This document shows, in pieces, positions 11,325 to 19,394 of a DNA stretch of 64,000 nt (within the stretch, counting starts at the first letter, position 1; every line of letters begins with the position of its first letter). Source of the stretch: Rhodovarius crocodyli (GTDB lineage: Bacteria; Pseudomonadota; Alphaproteobacteria; Acetobacterales; Acetobacteraceae); contig NZ_SACL01000001.1 of NCBI RefSeq assembly GCF_004005855.1, positions 186,001 to 250,000 of the forward strand, in the 5' to 3' direction. The position numbers and the translations under genes were made by a program. The notes below the pieces were generated by a model, which was not told where the DNA came from, searched no databases, and saw only the letters and a list, made by a program, of their open reading frames with translations.

Positions 11325-11443
11325 AGCCGCACGCCCTGGGTGTGGTAGCTCTCGGCGGTCTGCTGCACCTTGGTGTCGAGCACATAGGCGGCGCCGGCGG
11401 CGATGATGATGGCGGCGGCGAGGCCGAACAGGAAGGCTTTCAC
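11321..11443 (-). CDS. Small single-pass membrane protein (40 aa), unknown function
   Basis: A GTG at 11443 starts a 40-residue frame with a good upstream AGAGGAG, six to seven bases away. The product begins VKAFLFGLAAAIIIAAGAAY, one clear hydrophobic segment, and ends with a polar tail of about 20 residues (DTKVQQTAESYHTQGVRL). It could be a tiny inner-membrane protein or a small secreted peptide with a signal-like N-terminus. It lies between cytochrome b561 (convergent, stops overlapping) and mobA (same strand, start 14 bp from the mobA stop), so it probably rides on the fdhD-mobA transcript. I know no family for it. The call rests on the ribosome-binding site and composition. Confidence 0.6.
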   Translation of the reverse strand: MKAFLFGLAAAIIIAAGAAYVLDTKVQQTAESYHTQGVRL

Positions 11444-11456
11444 GGCTGGCTCCTCT

Positions 11457-12074
11457 CTAGGGACTGGCTGATGTCTTATGCAGAAGCATCTCGGCTTCCG
11501 CCAGTTCTTCCAATGTGTTGGCGTTGAAGAAGGGATCAAGCGGCGCGGCCTGCCATTCGGCATGGGCCACGCCGTGCAGGGCGGTCCAGCGGTCGATCTT
11601 GCGCTCGCCGCCCGCCATGGCGCTGCGCAGCGCCTCACGCAGGGCGGTGTTCCATAGACCGCAGGGCGGGTGCGTATGCCCGGCCGAGGCCGCGCAGGCG
11701 AGCGGCGTGGCCGCGGCCTCGCGCGCCGCATGCAGCCGCGCCACCAGGTCCACGGGCAGGAAGGGCGTGTCGCCCGGCATGGTCACGACCCAATCGAGGC
11801 CCTGCCCGGCCGCCCAGTCCATCGCGGCCAGTATGCCGGCCAGCGGGCCCGGGAAGCCCTCCATCGGGTCCGGCAGCACCGGCAGGCCCCAGGCGGCGAA
11901 GCGCGCCGGGTCGCCATTGGCGTTGATGGCCAGCGGTGCGGCCTGGGGGCGCAGGCGCTCCAGCACGCGGTCCAGCATGGTGCGGCCGGCGATCTCACGC
12001 AGGGGCTTGTCGCCGCCGCCCATGCGGCGCGCCAGCCCGCCCGCGAGCACCACGGCGGCGGTGTCAGCCCGCAT
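11457..12074 (-). CDS. mobA: Molybdenum cofactor guanylyltransferase
   Basis: MobA links GMP to molybdopterin to make the guanine-dinucleotide cofactor used by formate dehydrogenases and other DMSO-reductase-family enzymes. The 205-residue protein has the nucleotidyltransferase start [29 protein letters not shown], and [10 protein letters not shown] for metal binding, followed by the [12 protein letters not shown] tail typical of MobA. ATG 12074 fits the family N-terminus; a longer frame upstream adds only arginine-rich shadow sequence inside fdhD. The start overlaps the fdhD stop by 11 bp, linking two steps of formate dehydrogenase maturation. Confidence 0.94.
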   Translation of the reverse strand: MRADTAAVVLAGGLARRMGGGDKPLREIAGRTMLDRVLERLRPQAAPLAINANGDPARFAAWGLPVLPDPMEGFPGPLAGILAAMDWAAGQGLDWVVTMPGDTPFLPVDLVARLHAAREAAATPLACAASAGHTHPPCGLWNTALREALRSAMAGGERKIDRWTALHGVAHAEWQAAPLDPFFNANTLEELAEAEMLLHKTSASP

Positions 12075-12939
12075 CCTCGGCCTCCCGGCTGTTTTTGCGC
12101 CAGTGCTTCGCGCTCTCCTCCTCGACATAGGCGAGGTCGGCGTCGAAGACGATGCGCTCGGTGCCCGCCAGGGCCGTGAAGCGCTTGCCCTTGCAGCGGC
12201 CGATCAGGGTCAGGTTCGCCTCCCGCGCCAGTTCCACCCCCCAGGCGGTGAAGCCCGAGCGCGAGACCAGGATCGGGATGCCCATCCGCACCGTCTTGAT
12301 CACCATCTCGCTGGTCAGCCGGCCGGTGGTGTAGAAGATCTTGTCGCCGCCCGGCACGCCGTTGCGGAACATCCAGCCCGCGATCTTGTCCACCGCGTTG
12401 TGGCGGCCGACGTCCTCCATATAGACCAGCGGTTCGTCGCCATGCGCCAGGGCGCAGCCATGGATGGCGCCGGCCTCCAGATACAGGCTGGGCAGGGTGT
12501 TGATCCGGTGCAGCAGGCGATACAGCGCCGAGGTGCTGAGCCGGGCCTCGGCCGGCAGCCGCACTTCGGAAAAATCCTCCATCAGGTCGCCGAAGGCGGT
12601 GCCCTGGGCGCAGCCGCTGGTGAGCGTCTTCTTGCGCAGCTTTTCCTCGAAATTCGTGCGCTCCGGCGTGCGGACGACGACCACCTGCAGGTCCTCGTCA
12701 TAGTCCACGCCCTCGATCGCGGCGCCCGGCTTCAGCATGCCCTGGTTCAGCAGATAGCCGACCGCCAGATCCTCCGGCCGGTCCAGGATCGTCATCATCG
12801 TCACGATCTCCTGCCCGTTCAGATACAGGGTCAGGGGGCGTTCGACCGTCACGGCGGCCTCGACGGGCGCGCCGGTGTGGTCGATGCCGGTGACGCGCTT
12901 CGTCAGGCGCGGGTCGCTGGGGTCGGGCTGCACGAACAT
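12064..12939 (-). CDS. fdhD: Formate dehydrogenase sulfurtransferase FdhD
   Basis: FdhD passes sulfur from a cysteine desulfurase to the Mo-bis-MGD cofactor of formate dehydrogenase. The 291-residue protein has the recognisable core: [48 protein letters not shown] and [13 protein letters not shown]. In the loop where E. coli FdhD has a CxxC pair, this protein reads TSGCAQGT, with only Cys110. Start choice: ATG 12939 fits the family length; an ATG at 13029 would add 30 residues. mobA follows with an 11-bp overlap. No formate dehydrogenase gene lies in the window. Confidence 0.94.
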   Translation of the reverse strand: MFVQPDPSDPRLTKRVTGIDHTGAPVEAAVTVERPLTLYLNGQEIVTMMTILDRPEDLAVGYLLNQGMLKPGAAIEGVDYDEDLQVVVVRTPERTNFEEKLRKKTLTSGCAQGTAFGDLMEDFSEVRLPAEARLSTSALYRLLHRINTLPSLYLEAGAIHGCALAHGDEPLVYMEDVGRHNAVDKIAGWMFRNGVPGGDKIFYTTGRLTSEMVIKTVRMGIPILVSRSGFTAWGVELAREANLTLIGRCKGKRFTALAGTERIVFDADLAYVEEESAKHWRKNSREAEDAG

Positions 12940-13055
12940 GCCCTCGGAGGTGCCCCCGCGCGCCGCCTGATGCAAGGGGGCATGACATGCACGCAATGGT
13001 TGCAAAACGCTGAAAATCCCCGCATTCATTAACCCTAGGTTGATGGCGGGGCAGG

Positions 13056-13952
13056 ATGCCGCTCGAGGAGCTGCTGCGGAGGGTCTGGGGCTGGCGCTGG
13101 CGCCTGCTGCTGGCGGCCGTGCTGCTCTATGCCGGGCTCGCCGCCATCGTCTGGAACTGGCCGCGCAGCTATGTCGCCGCCATGGACGTGGCCCCGGCCG
13201 AGACCACCTCCATGGCCACCTCCGCCCTGCTTTCCCCGGTGCCGCTGATGCAGGCGGGGCTGCTGGACAGCCGGCCGGGCGGCAATTTCGCGGTGTATCT
13301 CTCGGCGCTGACCTCGGCCGAGGCCGCCGCGATGCTGGTGCGCGACACCCCCCTGCTGGAGCAGATGACCGCGCGCCGGGGCGAGGGTGCCATGGGTGCC
13401 ATACGCCGCGCGCTGGACCTGCGCATCCAGGCCGACCTGGACGATGTGCGCGGCTTCCTGGACCGTTCGCTCGCCACCGACCAGGACGGCGCGGCCATGA
13501 CCTGGAGCGTGAAGCTGCCCTGGCGCGACCGGGCGCTGGCGCTGGACATGCTGCGCCGCCTGCATGATTTCGCCGAGGCCAAGGTGCGCGCCGACCTGCT
13601 GCGCCTGGCCCAGGGCCGCGTGGAGGCCCTGACCGCCCGCATCGCGCAGGAGCGCGACCTGTACCAGCGCGGCTCCCTGTTCGACCTGCTGGCCCAGCAG
13701 CAGCGCGCGGCGCTGGTGATCGGCGCCGATGCGGTGGTGGCGGCACGGCTCGTCTCGGCGCCGATGGTGGAAATCCGGCCCAGCGTGCCGAACCGGCCCA
13801 TGCTGCTGGCGCTGCTGGGGGTGGCGGTGCCGGGCTTCGTGCTGGTGGTGGGGCTGTGCGTCGCGTTGCTGCGCGGGCCGGCGCCGCCGCCCTGGATGCC
13901 CGCCCTGCCCCGCCGCCAGGGCACCCGCGCCCGCACCGGGGTGGATGCGTGA
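13056..13952 (+). CDS. Wzz-like polysaccharide chain-length/co-polymerase protein
   Basis: The 298-residue protein has a membrane helix near the N-terminus (LLLAAVLLYAGLAAIVW), a long mostly helical periplasmic part and a second helix near the C-terminus (MLLALLGVAVPGFVLVVGLC) preceded by PSVPNRP, similar to the proline-rich segment before TM2 in Wzz proteins. It lacks the Walker motifs of tyrosine-kinase co-polymerases. It probably helps set polymer length. The downstream genes encode an O-antigen ligase/polymerase-like protein and a phosphoglycosyl transferase, linked by short overlaps. The assignment rests on topology and context more than sequence. Confidence 0.65.
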   Translation: MPLEELLRRVWGWRWRLLLAAVLLYAGLAAIVWNWPRSYVAAMDVAPAETTSMATSALLSPVPLMQAGLLDSRPGGNFAVYLSALTSAEAAAMLVRDTPLLEQMTARRGEGAMGAIRRALDLRIQADLDDVRGFLDRSLATDQDGAAMTWSVKLPWRDRALALDMLRRLHDFAEAKVRADLLRLAQGRVEALTARIAQERDLYQRGSLFDLLAQQQRAALVIGADAVVAARLVSAPMVEIRPSVPNRPMLLALLGVAVPGFVLVVGLCVALLRGPAPPPWMPALPRRQGTRARTGVDA

Positions 13953-15157
13953 TCCGTGCCAGCGGCGCGTTTGCCGCCCTGGCCGGGCTGTCGGCGGCCA
14001 CGCTGCATTACGCGGGTGCGTTGAAGACATCCCCGCTGCTGGCGCGCGCGCCGCTGGACATCACGGTGCTGGCGCTGGCGGCGCTGCTGCCGCTGCTGGC
14101 GCTGATGCTGGCGGGCGGCGGCTGGCGCGTCGGGCGCGGCATCGCCCTGCCGGTGCTGGCCGCGGCCGGGCTATGGCTGTGGTGGGTGCTGGCCGGCGCC
14201 TGGGCGCCCAATGCCGATACCGCCATCGCCAAGCTGGCGCCGCTGGTGCTGATGGGCCCGCTGATGCTGCTGGCCGGGCTGCTGGTGGGGGCCGACACCA
14301 CCGCGCGCAACCTGCTGGCCCATGGGGTGATCGGCATCGGGCTGCTGGTGGCGGCGGGGCTGGCCTGGGGCCTGGCGACGGACAGCATCCAGCTGGGCGG
14401 GCGCGGCCCCGAGGATATCCAGCGCGTGCGGGTGCAATACCAGCTGGCTGGCCTGGCCATGGCCAGCGGCGCCATATTGGCCGTGCTGCGGGTGGTGGAG
14501 GCGCGCTCCGGCTGGGGGCGCCTGGCCTGGCTGGCCGTGGCGCTGCCGCTGGCGGGCGGCGTGTTCCTGCCGGGCGGACGTGCCGCCTTGCTGGTGCTGG
14601 GCGCGGGGGTCGCGCTGGTGCCGGCCTTTCGCCTGTGGGTCGCGCGGCGGCCGGGGGCCGCGCTGGGCTGGGTGGCGCTGGTGGGGCTGGCGGGGGTGGC
14701 CGCGCTGGGGCTGGTCGCGCTGGACCCGGAACGCGCCGAGCGCCTGCGCACCCTGGACCGGCTGATGGGCGACCCCGGCTCCGCGCCCGAGGCCCGGTTG
14801 CAGCTGTGGTCCGCCGCCTGGCGCCTGGCGGAGCCGCTGGGCCTCGGCCCCGGCGCCTTTCCCCAGGCTGCCGGCTATGGCGTGAACCCCGGCATGTACC
14901 CGCACAACCACGCGCTGGAGGCCGTGGCCGAGGGCGGCTTTCCCGGCATGGTGCTGTGGCTGGCGGCCTTCGGCGGCGGGCTGGTGCTGCTGCTGGCCGG
15001 CGCCTGGCGGCTGGAGGCCGGGCGCGCCGCGCGCATCCTGGCCCTGGTGCTGCCCATGGCCATCACGGTGATGGTCTCCACCGACCTGACCAACCGCATG
15101 GCCTGGTTCGCGCTGGGCCTCGCGCTGTCGGCCGCGCTGGAGCGGCTGGATGTATAG
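13949..15157 (+). CDS. O-antigen ligase / Wzy-like polysaccharide polymerase
   Basis: This 402-residue protein is almost entirely hydrophobic, with roughly ten to twelve membrane segments, and carries the Wzy_C-type periplasmic motif YPHNHALEAVAEGGFPGMVLW near residue 315. Its histidine region is characteristic of O-antigen ligase (WaaL) and related polymerases that move lipid-linked glycans. Ligase and polymerase cannot be told apart here. GTG 13949 overlaps the upstream stop by four bases (GTGA), which decides the start. The stop overlaps the next gene's ATG by eight bases. Confidence 0.82.
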   Translation: MIRASGAFAALAGLSAATLHYAGALKTSPLLARAPLDITVLALAALLPLLALMLAGGGWRVGRGIALPVLAAAGLWLWWVLAGAWAPNADTAIAKLAPLVLMGPLMLLAGLLVGADTTARNLLAHGVIGIGLLVAAGLAWGLATDSIQLGGRGPEDIQRVRVQYQLAGLAMASGAILAVLRVVEARSGWGRLAWLAVALPLAGGVFLPGGRAALLVLGAGVALVPAFRLWVARRPGAALGWVALVGLAGVAALGLVALDPERAERLRTLDRLMGDPGSAPEARLQLWSAAWRLAEPLGLGPGAFPQAAGYGVNPGMYPHNHALEAVAEGGFPGMVLWLAAFGGGLVLLLAGAWRLEAGRAARILALVLPMAITVMVSTDLTNRMAWFALGLALSAALERLDV

Positions 15158-15743
15158 AGGCAAGCGCGCGCTGGATGTCGCGGGGGCGCTGGTCCTGCTG
15201 GCGCTGGCATCGCCCCTGCTGGTGCTGGCCGCGCTGGGGGTGTGGGGGTTTCTCGGCCGCCCCATCCTGTTCCGGCAGACGCGCGCGGGGCTGCGCGGCG
15301 CGCCCTTCCAGGTGCTGAAGCTGCGCAGCATGCGTGACGGCCCGGGCGACGACGCCGCCCGCCTCACGCGCTTCGGCCGGCTGCTGCGCGCCAGCGCGCT
15401 GGATGAGGTGCCGCAGCTGCTGAACGTGCTGCGCGGCGAGATGTCCCTGGTCGGGCCGCGCCCGCTGCCGCTGGCCTATGTGCCCCGGTATTCCGCCCGC
15501 CAGGCGAGGCGGCTGGAGGTGCGGCCCGGCCTGTGCGGGCTGGCCCAGGCGGCGGGGCGCAATGCCGTGCCCTGGGCGCTGCGCCTCAGGCTGGATGCCG
15601 ACTACGCGCGCCGCAGCTCTCTGTGGCGCGACATCCGCATCGTGCTGGCCTGCGCGGCGGTGCTGCTGCGCGGGCGCGGCGTCTCGGCCCGGGGCCACGC
15701 CACCATGCCCGAGTTCCAACCGGAGCCCGCGCGGGACGTTTGA
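15150..15743 (+). CDS. Polyprenyl-phosphate sugar-1-phosphate transferase (bacterial sugar transferase)
   Basis: The 197-residue monotopic phosphoglycosyl transferase starts KRALDVAGALVLLALASPLL, the re-entrant membrane helix, followed by FRQTRAGLRG, LKLRSM, LTRFGRLLRASALDEVPQL and the active-site-containing NVLRGEMSLVGPRPLP. It transfers a sugar-1-phosphate from a nucleotide sugar to undecaprenyl phosphate, the first step of glycan repeat assembly. Its length matches the minimal catalytic form (PglC/WcaJ C-terminal domain), without extra N-terminal helices. It closes a three-gene set with the Wzz-like and ligase/polymerase-like proteins. Confidence 0.94.
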   Translation: MYRGKRALDVAGALVLLALASPLLVLAALGVWGFLGRPILFRQTRAGLRGAPFQVLKLRSMRDGPGDDAARLTRFGRLLRASALDEVPQLLNVLRGEMSLVGPRPLPLAYVPRYSARQARRLEVRPGLCGLAQAAGRNAVPWALRLRLDADYARRSSLWRDIRIVLACAAVLLRGRGVSARGHATMPEFQPEPARDV

Positions 15744-15766
15744 GACGGGTAAGGAGACTAAACGCC

Positions 15767-16282
15767 ATGCCCGTCGAAACCGTCACCCGCCTGTTCGACC
15801 GCCCCGAGGACGCCAGCGCCGCCTATCGCCAGTTGCAGGCCGCGGGCTTTCCCGAAAGCGAGATCAGCATCGCCATGGCCGACCCCGACGGCCGGCTGCA
15901 CAAGCTGAACCAGAAGCACTCGGGCGAGGAAGTGAGCGAGGGTGCCACCACCGGCGACCTCATCATGGGCGGGCTCGGCATCGCGGCGCTGGGTGCGCTG
16001 GCCATTCCGGGCATCGGGCCCATCATCGCGGGCGGCGCGCTGCTGGCCGCCGGCGCCACGGCCGCCACCGGCGGCATGCTGGGCACGCTGATCGGCTTCG
16101 GCGTCAGTGAATCCGATTCGCATGTCTATGCCGAGGGCGTGCGCCAGGGCGGCAGCCTGCTGACCGTGCGCAGCGAACGCGCGGCCGAGGCGCAGGCCAT
16201 CCTGGACAGCAACGCCCCGGTCGACCTGGCGGCGCGTGAGCGTGACTATCGCGCCACCGGCTGGACGCGCTTCGACGGCTAG
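15767..16282 (+). CDS. General stress protein 17M-like / glycine-zipper membrane protein
   Basis: The 171-residue protein has an N-terminal domain of about 55 residues (TVTRLFDRPEDASAAYRQLQ) resembling YflT/general stress protein 17M. A glycine/alanine-rich hydrophobic centre follows (LGALAIPGIGPIIAGGALLA), then a C-terminal domain with GVRQGGSLLTV that looks like a second copy of the same fold. Function is unknown; relatives are induced by heat, salt or starvation in Gram-positives. An AAGGAG at 15751-15756 supports ATG 15767. Its stop and that of the opposing gene share one CTAG (16279-16282). Confidence 0.75.
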   Translation: MPVETVTRLFDRPEDASAAYRQLQAAGFPESEISIAMADPDGRLHKLNQKHSGEEVSEGATTGDLIMGGLGIAALGALAIPGIGPIIAGGALLAAGATAATGGMLGTLIGFGVSESDSHVYAEGVRQGGSLLTVRSERAAEAQAILDSNAPVDLAARERDYRATGWTRFDG

Positions 16283-16878
16283 CTGATGGCCATGTAGCGG
16301 CCGGGCCGGTGGTTCATGGCGATGATCAGGTTCAGCACCACCACCCCCAGCACGGACAGCGCCAGTTGCAGCGGCGGCAGCACGAAGCAGGCCGCCAGCA
16401 TGATCGAGAGATCGACCGCCAGCTGGAAATAGCCGGCGCGGATGCCGTGCCGTTCCTGCAGGTACAGCGCCAGGATGTTCACGCCGCCCAGCCCGATCCG
16501 GTGCCGCACCATGATCAGCATGCCGATGCCGAACAGCGCGCCGCCGGTGACCGAGGCGTAGATCGGGTCCAGGTGGTCGAAGCCCACCCACAGCGGCGTC
16601 AGGCGCGACAGCAGCGAGACGAAGCCAACCGCCACGAAGGTCCGCAGCGTGATGCTCCATCCCATGCGCTTCACCGCCACGATGTAGAAAGGCAGGTTGC
16701 TGACGAAGAACAGCGTGCCGAAGCTGAGGCCCGTCACCTGGTGCAGCAGCAGCGACAGCCCCACCGTGCCGCCGGTCAGGATCTTCGCATCGGCATACAG
16801 GTTGCTGCCGAGCGCCACGAACAGGCAGCCGAGCGCGAGGGCGGCCAGGTCTTCGACGGGCGTGTGGCGGGTGCTCAT
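16279..16878 (-). CDS. YitT-like (DUF161) five- to six-helix membrane protein
   Basis: The 199-residue membrane protein contains DAKILTGGTVGLSLLLHQ and GGALFGIGMLIMVRHRIGLGGVNILAL, glycine-rich repeats of the YitT/YczE-type family of integral membrane proteins. Their transport function is not established. ATG 16878 (MSTRHTP) gives the usual length; a longer frame runs into the upstream intergenic region. The stop overlaps the convergent stress-protein stop within a CTAG. The gene lies 59 bp after glcF on the same strand, so read-through from the glc genes is possible. Confidence 0.8.
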   Translation of the reverse strand: MSTRHTPVEDLAALALGCLFVALGSNLYADAKILTGGTVGLSLLLHQVTGLSFGTLFFVSNLPFYIVAVKRMGWSITLRTFVAVGFVSLLSRLTPLWVGFDHLDPIYASVTGGALFGIGMLIMVRHRIGLGGVNILALYLQERHGIRAGYFQLAVDLSIMLAACFVLPPLQLALSVLGVVVLNLIIAMNHRPGRYMAIS

Positions 16879-16937
16879 GCGCGCATCATAGCGCGCGACG
16901 CCGGGCCGCGCGCCATCATGTTGCGGCGCAACAGCGA

Positions 16938-18236
16938 TCAGAGGCCCTCGATTGCCTTCGGCTTGGGCCCGCCCGCCATCCAATCCAGCAATTGCACGGT
17001 GTGCACGGTCGGCGGGCCGCCGGCGCCGATCTGCGTCAGGCAGCCGATATTGCCGGCCGCCACCACCGCGGCCCCCGTGCGGCGGATATTGGCCAGCTTG
17101 CGCGCCTTCAGCTTCGCCGAGATCTCGGGCTGCATCATGTTGTAGGTGCCGGCGCTGCCGCAGCACAGATGCCCCTCGGCCGGTTCCTTCACCACGAAGC
17201 CCGCCTTGGCCAGCAGCTGCTTGGGCAGGGCCGTGATCTTCTGGCCGTGCTGCAGCGAGCAGGCGCTGTGATAGGCCACCGTGAAGGGCGGCGCGGTCCG
17301 GCTGGGGGTATAGTCGAACCTAGCCAGCGCCTCGGTGATGTCCATGGCCAGGGCCGAGACGCGCGCGGCGGCCTCGGCCTCCGGCTCGTTGCGGAACATG
17401 AAGCCGTAATCCTTCACCGTCGTGCCGCAGCCGGAGGCATTGACGATGATGCCATCCAGCCCGCCCGCCGCGATCTCGGCATCCCAGGCCAGGATATTGG
17501 CGCGCGCGGTGGCCATGGCGGGGTCATGGCGGCCCATGTGATGGGTCAGCGCGCCGCAGCAGCCGGCAGCGGGCGGCACCACCACCTCATAGCCCATGCG
17601 CGTCAGCAGGCGGATGGTGGCGGCATTGATCTCGGGGTCCAGCACCTGCTGGGCGCAGCCGGCCAGCATGGCGACACGGCCGCGGCGGGCGCCCTCGGCC
17701 GGGTGGGTGCCGGTGACGGGTTGGGGGGCCGGGATGTGTTCCGGCGCCAGTTCCAGCATCGCGCGCAGGCGCTTCGCGGTCGTGCCCTGGCCGGGGATCA
17801 GCCCGCGCAGCGGCTTGCCCAGCTTCGCCAGCCGCATGGCCCAGCGGAACCGGCCGGGATGCGGCAGCAGCATGGCCAGCACGGAACGCAGCGCGCGTTC
17901 CGGCAGGGGACGGGTGTAGGTCTCCTCCACATGCCGGCGCGCGTGGTCGACCAGGTGCATGTAGTTCACGCCCGAGGGGCAGGTCGTCATGCAGGACAGG
18001 CAGGACAGGCAGCGGTCGATGTGCCGCGCCTCCAGCTCGCTGGCGGGGCGGCCGCTCTCCAGCATGTCCTTGATCAGGTAGATGCGGCCGCGCGGGCTAT
18101 CCAGCTCATCGCCCAGCTCCACGAAGGTCGGGCAGGTGGCGGTGCAGAAGCCGCAATGCACGCAGGTGCGCAGGATGCCGTTGGCGACCTTCAGCTCCGG
18201 GTCCTGGAGCTGCTCGGGGGTGAAATTGGTCTGCAT
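16938..18236 (-). CDS. glcF: Glycolate oxidase iron-sulfur subunit
   Basis: GlcF carries electrons from the GlcD/GlcE flavoprotein towards the quinone pool when glycolate is oxidised to glyoxylate. The 432-residue protein has two [4Fe-4S] motifs near the N-terminus, CVHCGFCTATCP (about residue 26) and CLSCLSCMTTCP (about residue 76), then two CCG-type domains with AAGCCGALTHH and HLCCGSAGTYNM. It is the last gene of glcDEF, starting 3 bp after the glcE stop. No membrane anchor is present. Confidence 0.96.
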   Translation of the reverse strand: MQTNFTPEQLQDPELKVANGILRTCVHCGFCTATCPTFVELGDELDSPRGRIYLIKDMLESGRPASELEARHIDRCLSCLSCMTTCPSGVNYMHLVDHARRHVEETYTRPLPERALRSVLAMLLPHPGRFRWAMRLAKLGKPLRGLIPGQGTTAKRLRAMLELAPEHIPAPQPVTGTHPAEGARRGRVAMLAGCAQQVLDPEINAATIRLLTRMGYEVVVPPAAGCCGALTHHMGRHDPAMATARANILAWDAEIAAGGLDGIIVNASGCGTTVKDYGFMFRNEPEAEAAARVSALAMDITEALARFDYTPSRTAPPFTVAYHSACSLQHGQKITALPKQLLAKAGFVVKEPAEGHLCCGSAGTYNMMQPEISAKLKARKLANIRRTGAAVVAAGNIGCLTQIGAGGPPTVHTVQLLDWMAGGPKPKAIEGL

Positions 18237-18239
18237 CGT

Positions 18240-19394
18240 TCAGCGCCCCATGCGGCCGGGGTTGAGAATGCCCGCGGGGTCCAGCAGCGCCTTCACCCGG
18301 GCGGAAATGGCGGCGAGCGGCGCGGGTTCCGCCGGCATGACGGCCACGGCGCCGCGCAGCGCGTCCGGCGCGCGGAACAGGGTGAAACTGCCGGGGCCCG
18401 TGGCCGCGACCACGGCGGCGTGCATGGCCTCGCTGGCCTCGCCCGCCACCCAGATCAGCCCGCCGCCCCAGTCGAGCATCAGCTTCGCGCCTGGCAGCGC
18501 CGCGCAGACAGCCGCCGCCGCAGAGGGCGCGACCGACAGGCGCCACACCGCCTCATCCGGCGCGGCGTCCAGGAAGGTCACGTCCCGCACGCCGCGCCAC
18601 AGGCTGCGCGCGGCCGCGCCCTCGACCAGCGAGACATCGCCATAGGGCGCCAGAACCTCGCGCAGGCGGCCCTTGCGATAGGTCACGCTCTCGGCGAAAT
18701 CCTCGATGCGCAGCAGGGCGACCGGCCCGGCAAGCCCCAGCGAAGCCAGCCCGCCCGGCAGCAGCGCGGCGCCAGACACGCCGAAGGGCGAGCCCAGCCC
18801 CGCCGACAGCGCCCGCACCCCGGCCGCGACATCCGGCACGGAAACGGCCAGCGTGCCGGTGGCCTCGGCCGCCGGCAGCACCTTGAAGGTGATTTCCGTC
18901 AGCACGCCCAGCGTGCCGTGGCTGCCGGACAGCAGCTTGCACAGGTCGAGGCCCGTCACGTTCTTCAGCACACGCCCGCCGGAGCGGAACACCTCGCCAT
19001 CCCCCTTCACGGCGCGGATACCCAGCATGTGGTCGCGCATGGAGCCCCAGGCGATGCGGCGCGGCCCGGAGAGATTGGTCGCTGCGATGCCCCCCAGCGT
19101 CGCGCCGCCGACACCCAGCGGGGACGGCGGTTCGGAGATGATCTGCTGGCCCTTCTCGGCCAGGGCGGCCTCGATCTCCGCGATCGGCGTGCCGGCGCGG
19201 GCGGAGATCACCAGCTCGGCGGGTTTGTAGAGGGTGATGCCGGTCAGCGCGCGGGTGGTGAGCGTCTCGGCGGCCCGCACCGGGCGCAGCATGCCGCGCT
19301 TGCTGCCCGCACCCTCGATCGCCAGGGGCTGCCGCGCATCATGGGCGGCGCGGATCGCCTCCGCCACGCCTTGTTCAGTCTCGGGGGCGATCAT
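18240..19394 (-). CDS. glcE: Glycolate oxidase FAD-binding subunit
   Basis: GlcE is the second flavin-fold subunit of glycolate oxidase. The 384-residue protein has the PCMH-type FAD region: EGAGSKRGM near residue 35, then SARAGTPIAEIEAALAEKGQ, PLGVGGATLGGIAATNLSGPRR and GRVLKNVTGLDLCKLLSGSHGTLGV. The C-terminus ends with the family's ALLDPAGILNPGRMGR. Its ATG overlaps the glcD stop by four bases (ATGA), and glcF follows within 3 bp, so the three subunits are made together. Confidence 0.96.
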   Translation of the reverse strand: MIAPETEQGVAEAIRAAHDARQPLAIEGAGSKRGMLRPVRAAETLTTRALTGITLYKPAELVISARAGTPIAEIEAALAEKGQQIISEPPSPLGVGGATLGGIAATNLSGPRRIAWGSMRDHMLGIRAVKGDGEVFRSGGRVLKNVTGLDLCKLLSGSHGTLGVLTEITFKVLPAAEATGTLAVSVPDVAAGVRALSAGLGSPFGVSGAALLPGGLASLGLAGPVALLRIEDFAESVTYRKGRLREVLAPYGDVSLVEGAAARSLWRGVRDVTFLDAAPDEAVWRLSVAPSAAAAVCAALPGAKLMLDWGGGLIWVAGEASEAMHAAVVAATGPGSFTLFRAPDALRGAVAVMPAEPAPLAAISARVKALLDPAGILNPGRMGR

